Shown: positions 30,528 through 42,749, counted from the first letter of the stretch. The stretch is DNA of 64,000 nt from Gentiana macrophylla (GCA_026214975.1 CM047808.1:52244321-52308320); one strand, 5' to 3'. Notes: generated from the sequence alone by a model not told the origin. Program-made: numbers and translations.

Positions 30528-32703
30528 TGTAATATTCCGATTTTCGAGAAAGGACAGGCGTGTCATTTTGCGAAAATGAAATATTGGGTTTGGTTCCTTT
30601 TATTCGGAGTTTAAGTATTTTTCTAAATGTATGTATGTATGGTCGAAATATATATATGTATATTTAAGGAAAATTCTGAATTTTTGGTAATTAAGGGTAA
30701 TTAAGGGAAAAATGGATAATTGGAAAATATATTTAAGGAAAATATATTTTAATTTTTCCATAACCTAATTACAATTTAGATTTGCTTTTAAGTAAGAAGA
30801 AAAGACTCTGAAGCATTAGAAAGAGGCTTAGAGACTTTCTTCAATTGCTCAGTCGTTCGTTGTCGGATTTCAGTTCGAGAGGAGCATCGGAATCGTTGTA
30901 AGGAGAGCGTCGTTTCTGTACCAGAAAGTTGAAGCTTTGGCTAAGGTATGATTTTCGCCCTAAGGGCTGTTCTCGATCGTTCTTGATCTTCTTTGGTTCA
31001 TATAATCGTAGTTTGATCATTTTAGAAGCCGTTGATCGATTCTAAATTGTTTTTGGGATTGATCACATAGATATCTATGAGAGAAAGGATCGGTTGCTGC
31101 TATTTTTCCGAGTTTTGGGGCTGGTTTTAGCTTGCTTAAAAGGTAAGAAGCTCTTCCTATAATTTGATTATGGTTTAGAGTGATTAGGTTGTGTTTTGGT
31201 GCGTTTTTGTATCAATGATCATGCCTAAATGTTGGTTAGGATTAAGGGTTGTTTTGGATCATAAAAGGTATGTTTTTCTGGTGTTTTTATGAGAAGAATT
31301 GTGTACAATATGTTTGGATTTGAGTAGAAATCGATAGAGTGCATAAAATCACACAGGAGCAGTTTTTGGTCATTTTGGCACCCCCAAGCCCTTTGGCACA
31401 CCATGTCATGTAACAGAGACTTCGGTGACTTTCTGGAGCAGTTTGAGCGTGCCCCGAAGGTTTTGGCGCCCCCCGAACCTGAACAGAGAGTTCAGAGAAC
31501 TCTCTGGTGCATTTTAGCACACGCCAAAAGTGTTGGCGCCGCCCAACACTGTTTGAATGTTATTTCTAGTGTTTTAAGCTATGGGATGAGTTTTGGATGT
31601 CGTTTCTTGAACTAATAACGTTAATTAAACATGAACAAGCCCCGATTGAGTTTCTGATTTGTTTCGTTCCGGCACCGGATGTACTCTTAAAGGGAGTTGA
31701 AGTTCGGGACCATCAGAAGAGCATGAAAGGGCTTGTGCTTTGATGAACTAGAGTCCAAAGAATGTCTGTAATCGATAGGTTGTAATGTCTAGTAGTCTAA
31801 GCGAGGGAGTAGAGTTGATAAGGTGAGTTTTGCTTTGAAAACACTTAGGTGGCTAGTTAATTCAGAATAATAATTACATAAGTGTAGTAAAAGCTAAAAC
31901 GTCATTTACTCTCGGTTAGGCACTATTTCATATCGGCGATGTGATACGTTCATAAAAGGTGAACAACGCTACTGGCTCAAAAGGCTGAAGGGTAGTGGAG
32001 GAAATTCATCGGACGTATACGCATACCGAGGAGACCCCGGAGCTAATCGGTGCTAATCGCCGTTAGTTAGCAAGTATATCTTCCGGCTGATGAACGCCAT
32101 GCGTTGTGTCCTTGAGTAATGACGTAACCAAGATAAGCTAAGTTAGAAACGTATAGTCATGACATGTCGATGGGCGTGAAATGAACCCTAGATGTCGGTC
32201 TCACAAAGATAATCCTTTTATTAAAACTTAATAATAAACCTTAATTATATTGTAGCTTCTTCTTCTTACTTTGTACAATGTACTTACCTCGAATGCATGT
32301 TTATTTATGTGTTTGGGAGAGAGAAGACGAACATGTAAATTTGGAATTCGAAGAGGACTTCGATGACGATGTTTAAGGACGCCGAAGTTGAAGAGCTTAT
32401 TTATTTATATTTATTTATATTTTAGACTTGGAAATTGTTGATGGGATCTTTGTATTTTACTTCTTAGTTTTTGGATGTTTCTGGTTTCTTTTCCAATGTA
32501 ATAATGTTACATTTCTATCTTTAGATATTGAGTTTCTATTCTTGGTTATTTAAAAAAAATTACCCGAGTCATTTTGCTTCCGTTTGCTTTATTTGATACG
32601 ACGTAGTAGAGGCTTACGTATAAAGTGAATTTATTTTTATTTTATACGTGCAGAACGTTCCTTTTCCGGAGAAGAACTCGGTGTCCGGGAACGGAGCGTT
32701 ACA
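30528..32703 (+). repeat. 5' LTR of chromovirus 2
   Basis: It starts TGTAATATTCCG and ends GGAGCGTTACA. The variable interior (31377-31554) carries ttggcgcccc-type repeats where chromovirus 1 has GGGCGTTTG repeats. It has about one repeat segment (~65 bp) more than its own 3' partner at 40389-40492. Confidence 0.93.
31377..31554 (+). repeat. GGCGCCCC-type short repeats in the LTR
   Basis: Repeated blocks of the form ttggcgcc/ttggcaccccc are separated by cagagagttcagtgactttctggagc-like spacers. The 3' LTR counterpart is shorter, which points to copy-number change after insertion. Confidence 0.7.
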
Positions 32704-32705
32704 GT

Positions 32706-32717
32706 TGGTATCAGAGC
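32706..32717 (+). other. Primer binding site, initiator tRNA-Met
   Basis: TGGTATCAGAGC begins two bases after the 5' LTR, identical to the site in chromovirus 1. Confidence 0.9.
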
Positions 32718-32801
32718 GAAGCGTCTTTTAGGCTTCCTTTCTTTTAAGATAAGTTTTCTATAGACCTTTTAGTAACGTTCTGGTTTTCTTTGATCATCAG
32801 G

Positions 32802-34269
32802 ATGGTGTTCACTAGAACCGGAGCAGGTGCAGAAGCTTCAGGAGTTCGGCGTGAAAGTCCGACGCCAGTTGTGGGAGGCGGTTTCGTGAGGCAGAATCCA
32901 TCACCTCACCCGAGCTATAGTCCACCCCCTCACACTGCGACCCCCACACCATGATCTCAGCGGAGTCTGTCACCGTGACCACGTCAGAATCTTCCACCAC
33001 GACTCCAGCCAAGGTACAACTACATTTATGATGAACATGGAAAAGCCCCGGTACGTGTCACCATGTTAGTGGACATTCCACCAGTCTACGTACCCCCAGC
33101 AACTAGTATTTACCCTCCACCTGTCAGCGTTTATCCACCACCAGTGAGCCACCCCTCTCAACCGGTTTTCCATCAACAACAGCAACAGACATTTTACCCA
33201 CCTCCAGCAAGTCATACTCCTCGACCTACTATACCTCCTTCACCCCGCTTTGACCACCATCAAGGCTTTGGTTACCCACCCTATAGTTTCTATCAACCAC
33301 CACCATACCAACATCCTTATCAGCAAGAAATAATCTATGGATACCCTCTAGTGTACCCACTAATTCAACTAGTTAGACCGGTTTTCGAGCAAGCACCGCC
33401 AGTTGATTGGTATACCCGGCTGAGAAGGAACAGAGTTCAAGACTTCTTTGGGAATGGGGAACATTCAAAGGCTGAGGAATGGTTAAGAAGTTTTGAGAAA
33501 GCTTGCAGGAACATAAATGTTCCCAAATCTGAGATGGCCCAGATTCAGCGCTTGGATTTCTTTTAGTGCAAATTGAAGCTTGGATTGACGCTATACAGAG
33601 CAGTAATGGAAAAGTAACAGATTGGGAAGGCTTCAAAGTTATGTTCTACAACGAGTATTTCCCAGCAACAGTGCATACAGACAAGGCAAGTCAGTTTTTA
33701 AAGCTTAAGCAGGGTAATTACATGACGGTATCTCAGTACACCAACAAGTTTAACGAGTTGGGAAGATTTTACCCTGAGCTCATGAAGGTTGAAGAGAGGA
33801 AGATGGCACTCTACAAGGAAGGATTGTCCTATGAAATACAATCTGGTATGTTAGGGTTCACAGCCAAGAATATGGCTGAACTCCTGAATAAAGCATTAGA
33901 GGTTAAGACCTTCAGGAAGAAGGCCACCGTGGTTATTAGGAACAAGAGAAATTTTGAGACAAGTCAAGGGAATAACCGCGGAGCACCACAGCAGAGTGCT
34001 AAGAAAACGACAGCCCCTGCAGCAAGTAAACCTTCAACCAGAGTACCGCTGTGCCCTAAGTGCAATAGAAATCACTCAGGTGAGTGCCGAGTTCATGTAA
34101 ACGGTTGTTATCTCTATGGAGAAATGGGACATTTTGCTAAGAACTGTCCGACAAAGGGGAGCTCAAGTAATCAGAAGCAGGGAAATGGAAGAGGCGGCCT
34201 AAGTCGCCCAGTTCGAGTCTTTGCAGTGGATGCTGAGATGGCTGAACCAGACGATAATGTTATTTCAGG
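32802..34269 (+). pseudogene. gag: gag of chromovirus 2 (broken)
   Basis: The start is ATG at 32802. A Pro/Tyr-rich N-terminal part (33063-33400) and the gag core (WYTRLRRNRVQDFFGNGEHS) are followed by a frame break with rearranged sequence near 33545-33570. The frame then stays open to the intron-like interval. The two nucleocapsid knuckles are CPKCNRNHSGEC and CYLYGEMGHFAKNC. The second lacks one Cys (Tyr instead). An early stop near 32953 also interrupts the N-terminal part. Confidence 0.85.
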
Positions 34270-34373
34270 TACCTTTTTGTTTATTTTAATTTTACCTTTT
34301 TGTTTAGAGTACTTTTATAGCACGATTTAAATCATGTTGTAGCTGTATTAAAATAATTGAATTCACATCCTAG
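34270..34373 (+). other. Candidate spliceosomal intron between gag and protease
   Basis: The ends are intact: exon …TCAG, then GTACCT at 34270, and …CATCCTAG at 34373 followed by GTACAA. The 104-bp AT-rich interval shifts frame (104 = 3n+2) and brings in a stop at 34328-34330. Read without it, the split codon G|GT keeps gag and protease in one frame. A YTNAN-type branch candidate (ttgaa) lies about 15 bases before the AG. The same interval at the same codon is present in chromovirus 1 (7796-7889) with a mutated donor. Confidence 0.6.
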
Positions 34374-34850
34374 GTACAATAATATTAGACAACTTAGCGG
34401 TTATGGCATTGTTTGATACGGGAGTGTCTACCACCTTTGTGTCGTCTAAGATAGCTAAGAAGCTTAATTTACCAATGTAGACCTTAAGAAACACATTGGA
34501 AATAACAACACCCTTAGGGAAAGTGTCTAAGGTAGCCAAGTTGATGCCTCTAGTGGATGTTCGAGTAGGAACGTATCGTTGCAAGAATGACTTTACGGTT
34601 TTGGACTTTTCAGATTTCGATGTGATTCTTGGAATAGATTGGCTATCCGAGAATTATGTCCACCTGGATTTTAGGGAGAAGAGAGTGACATTTAAGATAC
34701 CCGGGAAATCAGATAAGACTTATCAAGGTAATGTTTACAAGCCAAGTAAGAAATGTCACCCTATAATTTCAGCAGTTAAGGCTATAAGAGCTTGTCAGAA
34801 AGGTTATGAAGGCTACTTGTTGTAGGCAGTGGATATGGAACAACTGAAGC
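34374..34850 (+). pseudogene. Aspartic protease of chromovirus 2
   Basis: The active-site motif is DTGVS at 34415-34429 (chromovirus 1 has DTGAS). ILGIDWLSENYVHLDF is at about 34626-34673. A stop lies at 34477-34479 and another at 34822-34825. The position directly after the intron-like interval fits a gag-protease junction. Confidence 0.85.
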
Positions 34851-36240
34851 CTAAGTTAGAGGAAACCCCTGTGGTAAGAGAGTAGCCTGATGTGTTTCTA
34901 GAAGAGTTACCGGGAAACATGCCAGATAGAGAGATAGAGTTTGCGATCAAGTTGATACCAGGGGCGGCACCAGTTGCTGCGGCACCCTATAGAATGGCAC
35001 CGGCTGAATTGAAGGAGTTGAAAGCTCAACTTAAGGATATGCTTGAAAGGAATATAATTCAGCCTAGTACTTCGCCTTGGGGAGCCCCGGTGTTGTTCGT
35101 TAAGAAGAAAGATGGTAGCATGAGGATGTGTATAGACTACAGAGTGTTGAATAACCTCACCATCAAGAATAAGTACCCTTTGCCAAGGATTGATTATTTG
35201 TTTAATCAGTTGCAAGGCAAGAGAGTCTTTTCTAAGATTGATCTTAGGTCCGGATATCACCAGTTGAAGATCAAAGTAGCAGATATACCGAAGACGGCTT
35301 TCAGTACGAGGTATGGACATTATGAGTGCTTGGTCATGCCTTTTGGACTCACTAATGCTCCATCTGCATTTATGGATTTAATGTAGTGTGTTTTCATGCC
35401 ATACTTGGACAAGTTTGTGGTAGTATTCATAAATGACATCCTAGTATGCTCAAATGTTGAGAAGGAACATGAAAAACACTTAAGGATAGTGTTGGATACT
35501 CTGAAGAAGAACAGTTGTATGCTAAGTTCTCAAAATGTGACTTTTGGTTGGATCAAGTTCGTTTCTTGGGTCATGTCATTTCTGGAGATGGCATTAAGGT
35601 TGATCCGGCAAAGATTGAAGCAGTTGAGAAGTGGTCCAGACCGACTACAGTTTCAGAGGGTAGGAGTTTTCTCGGTTTGGCTGGCTATTATAGGAAGTTT
35701 GTACAAGACTTCTCAAAGATAGCTACACCACTTACCCGGCTCACTCAAAAGAATGTAAAGTTTGAGTGGACCAGTGAGTGTGAAAAGGCTTTCCAGACGT
35801 TGAAGAGGAAATTGACTACAGCCCCAGTTTTGGCAGTTCTGGAGATTTTTGATAATTATGACGTGTATACGGATGCTTCGGGACAAGGTTTAGGTTGTGT
35901 GTTGATGCAAGGAGGAAAAGTCATTGCCTACGCATCTAGTCAGTTGAAAGTACATGAGAAGAATTACCTAACTCATGACCTAGAGTTGGCAGCGGTATTG
36001 TTTGCCCTAAAGATTTGGAGGCACTACTTGTATGGAGTTAAGGCTAGGATCTTCACCGACCACAAGAGTTTGAAATATTTCTTTACCCAAGAGAATATGA
36101 ATATGAGGCAAAGGAGATAGTTAGAGTTCGTAAAGGATTATGACTTAGACATCCAGTAACATCCAGGTAAAGCAAATGTAGTGGCTGATGCCTTGAGCAG
36201 AAAACCAGTGTCTGCAGTTTCAAGCTTTGAAGATGTGGCA
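34851..36240 (+). pseudogene. Reverse transcriptase and RNase H of chromovirus 2
   Basis: RT motifs run from about 34960 ([16 protein letters not shown]) through [16 protein letters not shown] and [15 protein letters not shown]. The catalytic FIDD is FIND at 35426-35437, so an essential aspartate is lost. RNase H has [13 protein letters not shown] from about 35868 and [12 protein letters not shown] near 36058-36093. Breaks include stops near 34885 and 35384-35386, a frame change near 35510, and a stop at 36118-36120. Confidence 0.87.
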
Positions 36241-37095
36241 GAGAGGTTAGATAGGCTGAAAATCCAGAGTTTTCATCAGATTGAAGATCGGCAATTTGTG
36301 GCACCGTTGTTAGCAAGATCAGAGTTGATGGATGATATTCGAGAAAACCAAGTTGAAGATCCAGCTTTGGTTGATTTGAAGCGAGTTGCAAGAGAAAATC
36401 CTACAGTGGGATATGTGTTAGATCAGAATGGGAACCTATGGTACCAGGATCGGTTATGTGTGCCTAATGTCGGTGATCTAAGACAAAGAGTTATGGAAGA
36501 GGCACATAAGATTGCTTTTGCGGTTCATCCAGGAGCTACTAAAATGTATAGAGATTTGAAAGAAAAGTTTTGGTGGCCCTCGATGAAGGTGGAAATATCT
36601 AAGTTTGTGGCGGGATGTGATATCTGTCAGAAAGTTAAAGCAGAACACAGAAGGCCAAGAGGAATGCATAAGCCATTGGATATCCCTGAATGGAAATAGG
36701 ATAAGATCACGATGGATTTCATCACCGGTTTACCTAAAACAAGAGGCGGACATGATACGATTTGGGTGATTGTGGATAGATCGACCAAATCCGCTCATTT
36801 CTTACCGTTCAAGGTTGATATGCCCTTGAAGAAGATGACAACATTATATTTGGATAATATAGTGAAGTTACACGGAGTACCTATCTATATAGTCTCTGAT
36901 CGTGATAGTCGGTTCATTAGTCGGTTTTGGAAAGGTTTGCAGCAAGCTTTTGGTACACGGCTGGATTTGAGTACGGCCTTTCATCCTCAGATAGATGGGC
37001 AGTCAGAGAGGACCATCCAAAAACTTGAGGACATGTTAAGAGCTTGTGTTTTGGAAGTAGGCGGATCATGGGATGATTACCTACCTGTAGCGGAG
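36241..37095 (+). pseudogene. Integrase of chromovirus 2, N-terminal and catalytic part
   Basis: The zinc-binding domain has an intact CDICQ at about 36618. The catalytic residues are Asp 36715, Asp 36898 and Glu 37006, again with D,D35E spacing. A TAG at 36697-36699 breaks the frame. The domain is cut at 37095 by the solo copia LTR and continues at 38769. Confidence 0.87.
37091..37095. repeat. Target site duplication CGGAG of the solo LTR, left copy
   Basis: This is identical to 38764-38768. In chromovirus 1 the matching place is uninterrupted (gtagcagagtttgc). Confidence 0.9.
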
Positions 37096-38763
37096 TGTTG
37101 GACTTATTTTTATGTTTTAGTGATGAGTGTCAGACTAGATGTTATAGAGCAAAGGCAAAAAAATGTCTAGATCAAATGTATAGGTTATAGGTTTGATCAA
37201 ACAAGATCAGAAATGGTCACCGACTTACATCAAGATTCGCCTAGATCATGAGGGTACCTGAGTCAGTAGACTAGTTTAGGAACCTGCTGAGGACTGAAGG
37301 CTGAGGGCTCAAACTCAGTTATTGAAGGCTAAGGGATCAAACTTAGTAATTAAAGTCAAGGAAATGGAATAAGAATTTAGGGAAGTCTGTGATGACCTAA
37401 ACTGATTACATTTACCTTGTGTACAATGTCTAAGTTCCATAAGTTAAGTGGTGGTTGGAACTTGGTTATGATTAAATGGTGTAATCTAACTTCATAAATA
37501 AAAGTTAGATAAAAGAAGTCAGCTGCATTGTTTCATAAACACAACAAAATATGGATCAAAGAGTGATATGTATTTCAATGACTTCATGATCACAGAACTT
37601 CTTGATACATATACTTCGAATTATTCAAAGGTTACATTGGAAGATTACAAAGAAAAGGACAACTAACAACCTCTGATTTTATTAAACAAATCAATGGTTA
37701 AGATTAATTGGACGTTGGGAAGAAACAGAGGATTATCCAATGGATACAAGTCAAAGGGTGGACAGACTGTAAACTGTCAAAAAGTATTCTGACAATGTCA
37801 GTACTATGAACAGTGACAGAAAGCAAGTCAAATGGGACAAATCTGAAACGGCTATGTTTGAATTTCAAACATAAGTCACAAGGATTCCTACCTATAAATA
37901 GAGGACTCCTAATTCAGATACAAGTGATGAAAAATAAGGATCTATCTAGAGCTATCAGATTTCAATCGATCAAAACACCCTGCTGACCCTACTGAGCATA
38001 AAGCTGCTGATCTAGAAACTCTTCAAGTGTAATCTGTTTTCAAGATACATCAAGTTGACACACTTGAAGACCTCAAGCTGTTGATCATATCATCCTGATC
38101 AAGCTACTGAAAGCTGAATCACTTACTTGATTCAAACTTTCTTTTACAAGGAATCTGCTGAAGACAGTGAAGCACATTTGTGTGTCAAGGACTGTTGTTT
38201 GTGGTGGAGCTTGTGAAGAGGCAATCCCACCCTTCAAGGACCAGTGGAAGACTTTGGAGCAAAGAATCCTACCTGCTCCAAGTGTCCAGGTTTGTGAAGC
38301 CATAGTTATTGGTGAAAGACAAGCAACTTAGGGATTTTTGTAATCGCTAACTCAAGAATCTCTAGTGAATTACCTCCAACATCACAGGAGAAGAGTGGAT
38401 CTGCGAGATTACACCACCTAGAACCACTATAAAATCTGCCTACTTACTTTCTGCATTTATATTCTGCACTTAGGATATTTAGCACATCAATCTACTGAAT
38501 CTAGCAACTCAATCACACATATACATCACTGAGTATCTAATACTTGGTATCATACTTTAACAACAAGTAATAAGGCTTAATTTTTAATTATTCCGCTGCA
38601 CAAATTCAGTAAACTCAATAGTCGTGGACTATCGAGTATCGCCAGACTCTTGACCGATCACCAAGAAGTCAAAGTTCTTGAGTTTGTTAACTCCAAAAGT
38701 TTTAAGTGTTAAGTTTATTCACCCCTCTCTAAACTTAACCAAAGCCTTTTCAAGGGACCAACA
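37096..38763 (+). mobile_element. Solo LTR of the Sirevirus-like copia family
   Basis: This 1668-bp LTR starts TGTTGGACTTA and ends GGGACCAACA. It is closely similar to the LTRs at 44347-46042 and 56470-58179. It has a perfect 5-bp target duplication and no internal region, so it was left by LTR-LTR recombination after a full element had inserted into chromovirus 2. Confidence 0.92.
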
Positions 38764-38768
38764 CGGAG
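38764..38768. repeat. Target site duplication CGGAG of the solo LTR, right copy
   Basis: This is the partner of 37091-37095. Confidence 0.9.
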
Positions 38769-39437
38769 TTTGCCTACAACAACAATTATCATGCAAGTAT
38801 AGGCATGCCACCGTTTGAAGGTTTGTATGGAAGAAGATGTAGAACGCCGCTGTTTTGGGATGAAGTCGGGAAAAGACAAGTCACTGGGCCGGAATTGGTT
38901 GAACAAGCAAAAGAAAGAGTTCAGTTGGTTAAGAATCTGAAGGCAGCACAATATAGAAAGAAGAGTTGGGCAGATGTTAGAAGAAGACCTCTCGAGTTTG
39001 AAGTTGGTGAAAGCATTTATCTACGAGCTTCCCCAATGAAAGGAGTTAAACGTTTTGGACAAAAGGGAAAGCTAAGTCCAAGGTATGTTGGACCGTTTGA
39101 GATTCTGGAAAGAGTTGGACCGTTGGCATACAAGCTGAAGCTACCGGAATCAATGTCAAGAGTCCACAACGTGTTTCATGTTTCGATGTTGAAGAAGTGT
39201 TTGACTAAGACGGATGTTGAAACCATAAGTGATCCAGAAGTTCTTCAAGATAATCTAGCTTATAATGAGAGACCGATCAGAATTCTGGACCGGAAGGAAA
39301 AGATGGTTAAGAGACGGTTGACTCCCTTGGTTTTAGTGCAATGGAGCAATCATTCACCGGAGGAAGCTACTTGGGAAGTCGAAGATGATATGATCAGCGA
39401 GTTCCGAGATATTATGGACTTACTAGGTATGCTCTAG
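38769..39437 (+). pseudogene. Integrase C-terminal part and chromodomain of chromovirus 2
   Basis: This continues the integrase from 37095. It holds MPPFEGLYGRRCRTPLFWDE, then the GPFEILERVGPLAYKLKLP tail and a chromodomain-like end (LVLVQWSNHSPEEATWEVED) before the stop at 39435-39437. This segment has one open frame of 210 codons, the best-preserved part of the element. Confidence 0.88.
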
Positions 39438-39459
39438 TTTCTAGGACGAAACTCCTTTT

Positions 39460-39472
39460 AAGGGGGAGGGAA
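39460..39472 (+). other. Polypurine tract of chromovirus 2
   Basis: aagggggagggaa lies directly before the 3' LTR. Confidence 0.85.
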
Positions 39473-39591
39473 TGTAATATTCCGATTTTTGGGAAATGGC
39501 AGACGTGTCATTTTGCAAAAATGAAATATTGGGTTTAGTTCATTTTATTCGGAGTTTAAGTATTTTTCTAAATGTATGTATGTATGTATGG

Positions 39592-39679
<88 letters not shown>

Positions 39680-41672
39680 AGGAAAATTCTGAATTTTTGG
39701 TAATTAAGGGTAATTAAGGAAAAAGGGATAATTGGAAAATATATTCAGGGAAAATATATTTTAATTTTTCCATAACCTAATTACAATTCATAATTTGCTT
39801 TTACGTAAGAAGAAAAAGCTCTGAAGCATTAGAAAGAGGCTTAGAGACTTTCTTCATTTGCTCACTGCTTGTTGTTGGATTTCAGTTTCGAGAGGAGCAT
39901 CAAAATCGTTGTAAGGAGAGCGTCGTTTCGGTACCAGAAATTTGAAGCTTTGGCTAAGGTATGATTTTCTCACTAAGGGCTGTTCTCGATCGTTCTTGAT
40001 CTTCTTTGGTTCATATAATCGTAGTTTGAGCGTTTTAGAAGCCGTTGATCGATTCTAAATTGTTTTTGGGATTGATCACATAGATATCTGTGAGAGAAAG
40101 GATCGGTTACTGCTGTTTTTCTGAGTTTTGGGGCTGGTTTTAGCTTGCTTAAAAGGTAAGAAGCTCTTCCTACAATTTGATTATGGTTTAGAGTTATTAG
40201 GTTGTGTTTTGGTGCATTTTTGTATCAATGATCATGCCTAAATGTTGGTTAGGATTAAGGGTTGTTTTGGATCATAAAGGGTATGCTTTTCTGGTGTTTT
40301 TATGAGAAGAATCGTGTACAATATGTTTGTTTTTGAGTAGAAATCGATATAGTGCAGAAAATCACACAGGAGCAGTTTTTGGTCATTTTGGCGCCCCAAA
40401 GCCCTTTGGCGCCCCCTGTCCTATACCAGAGAGTTCAGTGACTTTCTGGAGCAGTTTTGGCGCACCCCGAAGGTTTTGGCGCCCCCCCAACACTGTTTGA
40501 ATGTTATTTCTAGTGTTTTGAGCTATGATATGAGTTTTGGATGTCGTTTCTTGAACTAATAACGTTAATTTAACATGAACAAGACCCGATTGAGTTTCTG
40601 ATTTGTTTGGTTCCGGTACCGGACGTACTCTTAAAGGGAGTTGAAGTTCGGGACCGTCGGAAGAGCATGAAAGGGCTTGTGCTTTGATGAACTAGTGTCC
40701 ATCAATGTTTGTGTAATTGATAGGTTGTAATGTCTAGTAGTCTAAGCGAGGGAGTAGAGTTGATAAGGTGAGTTTTGCTTTGAAAACACTTAGGTGGCTA
40801 GTTAATTCACAATAATAATTACATAAGTGTAGTAAAAGCTAAAACATCATTTATTCTCGGTTAGGCACTATTTCATATCGGCGATGTGATACGTTCATAA
40901 AAGGTGAAACACGCTACTGACTCAAACGGCTGAAGGGTAGTGGAGGAAATTCATCGGACGTATACGCATACCGGGGAGACCCCGGAGCTAATCGGTGCTA
41001 ATCACCATTAGTTAGCAAGTATATCTGCAGGCTGATGAACGCCTTGCGTAGTGTCCTTGAGTAATGACGTAACCAAGATAAGCTAAGCTAGAAACGTATT
41101 GTCATGACATGTCGATGGGCGTGAAATGAACCCTAGATTGAGTCGGTCTCACAAAGATAATCCTTTTATTAAAACTTAATATTAAACCTTAATTATACTA
41201 TAGCTTCTTCTTCTTACTTTGTACAATATACTTACCTCAAATGCATGTTTATTTATGTGTTTGGGGGAGAGAAGACGAGCAGGTAAATTTGGAATTCGAG
41301 GAGGACTTCGATGACGACGTTTAAGGACGCCGAAGCTGAAGAGCTTATTTATTTATATTTATTTATATTTTAGACTTGGATATTGTTGATGAGATCTTTG
41401 TATTTTACTTCTTAGTTTTTGGATGTTTCATACGTTTTGGATTTCTTTGGTTTCTTTTCCATTGCAATAATGTTACATTTCTATGTTTAGATATTGAGTT
41501 TCTATTCTTGGATATTTAAAAAAAAAATTACCCGAGTCTTTTTGCTTCCGTTTGCTTTATTTTGATATGACGTAGTAGAGGCTTACGTATGAAGTGAATT
41601 TATTTTTATTTTATACGTGCCAAACGTTCCTTTTCCGGATAAAGAATTGGTGTCCGGGAACGGGGCATTACA
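39473..41672 (+). repeat. 3' LTR of chromovirus 2
   Basis: This is the counterpart of 30528-32703. It differs by an expanded AT microsatellite (39595-39677) and a shorter GGCGCCCC repeat block (40389-40492), in addition to scattered substitutions. Confidence 0.93.
39595..39677. repeat. (AT)n microsatellite inside the 3' LTR
   Basis: About 40 AT units occur where the 5' LTR of the same element has only a few (30650-30660). The expansion therefore happened after insertion. An open frame over it (poly Ile-Tyr) is an artefact. Confidence 0.93.
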
Positions 41673-41677
41673 TCACC
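41673..41677. repeat. Target site duplication TCACC, right copy
   Basis: This matches 30523-30527. Confidence 0.9.
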
Positions 41678-42749
41678 CACCGAGATCCGAGGATTTTTTT
41701 AGTATTAAAACGATATAGTTTTTAACGATGCTGGAAATCGTCGGGTATTAACTTCGGGGCCTTGTTTTCTTAGTGACAACATGTTCAAGATCTAAGAACA
41801 AGAAACAATATAACGGGGGTGGTTAGGATGTTGTTTAGACTGGCATGAGAAGTTGTAGATCAGGTTGCCTATGTATCGTGCATATGAATCATGAATCAAG
41901 TCTCTCGTAGTTCCTTAAGGATTGTTTATATAGAGGGGGCCTGTGCCCTAGGCCTGCATGGGCCTTGTCCTTGTTGGACACTAATTTTGTGTTCCCTAAT
42001 AAATGGAAAATTACGGTTTATCTCCTTGATCGTAGGAGATAATCACGGTAGTTTTGAATATAGGATCAGAGCCTTTATGGCTGAGGATTATTTCCATATT
42101 TTTCTGTTATATTATGCTTGTGGGGAATCTTGCCTAACGTATACTCACGCCGACGTATAAGGTCCGAGCTGAGCCTACTAAGCTCCTTTGCACTCTGACC
42201 GACTTGGAGAGGTCGGGGAGGCTAGCTGAGCCGACCTCCCGCCAGGGGGTTTAGGTCCGATGATAGATCTTAAAGTGGGCTCTTGAGCCTTAGGGTTTTG
42301 ATGTTCTCTGTCTCCATTTATTGTTGTGTTAATAAAAGGATGACACGTGGCAAGGCATTGGTCCGACCTCTGTCATAAGCCCTCCAGATCCAGCTGAGCT
42401 CTTGAGGTTAGCTCAGATCTGTTAAAGTAGTGGCTCATCTCGGTCATCTAACTTGTAGACTTTCAAATACTTAACTTTCTAGGTGGCAGGGATGCCTTCA
42501 TGACATTGTCATCACTGTCTCGGAATTCGAGGCGTCATTGCCCACTCGTTTGAACTAGGACGGTTTCCGAGATGTATAGGGGGTTATAACCCCGTCATAT
42601 CAACCGTCCCCCTACCATTGTCCTTAAATCAGAAGATTGAGATCCGGCTGTTGATTGCTCTTCTTTTCCAACTCACCTAATCTCCGATTTTTGCGAGTAA
42701 GCACTTCCTTAATCTTACATGTACTCTTGCTCTGTTTGAGTCTGCTTTT
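41678..42749. other. No gene recognised; leader-like DNA before a gypsy-type remnant
   Basis: No clear coding region is seen. It has GC-richer blocks, including an 8-bp inverted repeat gaggtcgg/ccgacctc (42209-42216 and 42231-42238) and a ccccta-rich patch near 42600. It may be the LTR or leader of the degenerate element that follows, but no LTR pair could be found. Confidence 0.4.

Larger units (their letters stand above)
30528..41672 (+). mobile_element. Tekay/Del-type chromovirus 2, interrupted by a solo LTR
   Basis: This is an 11,145-bp interval: a ~9.5 kb chromovirus related to element 1 plus a 1668-bp solo copia LTR and its target duplication. LTRs are 2176 and 2200 bp with the same TGTAATATTCC...TTACA ends, and the domain order is the same. 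The coding text is clearly similar to element 1, but the LTR interior differs. The two are related subfamilies, not copies of one insertion. Stops, frame changes and a mutated RT active site make it defective. Confidence 0.92.

Noticed and set aside
39496..39717. Open frame with a long Ile-Tyr run
   Set aside because: It is a translation of the AT microsatellite inside the 3' LTR.
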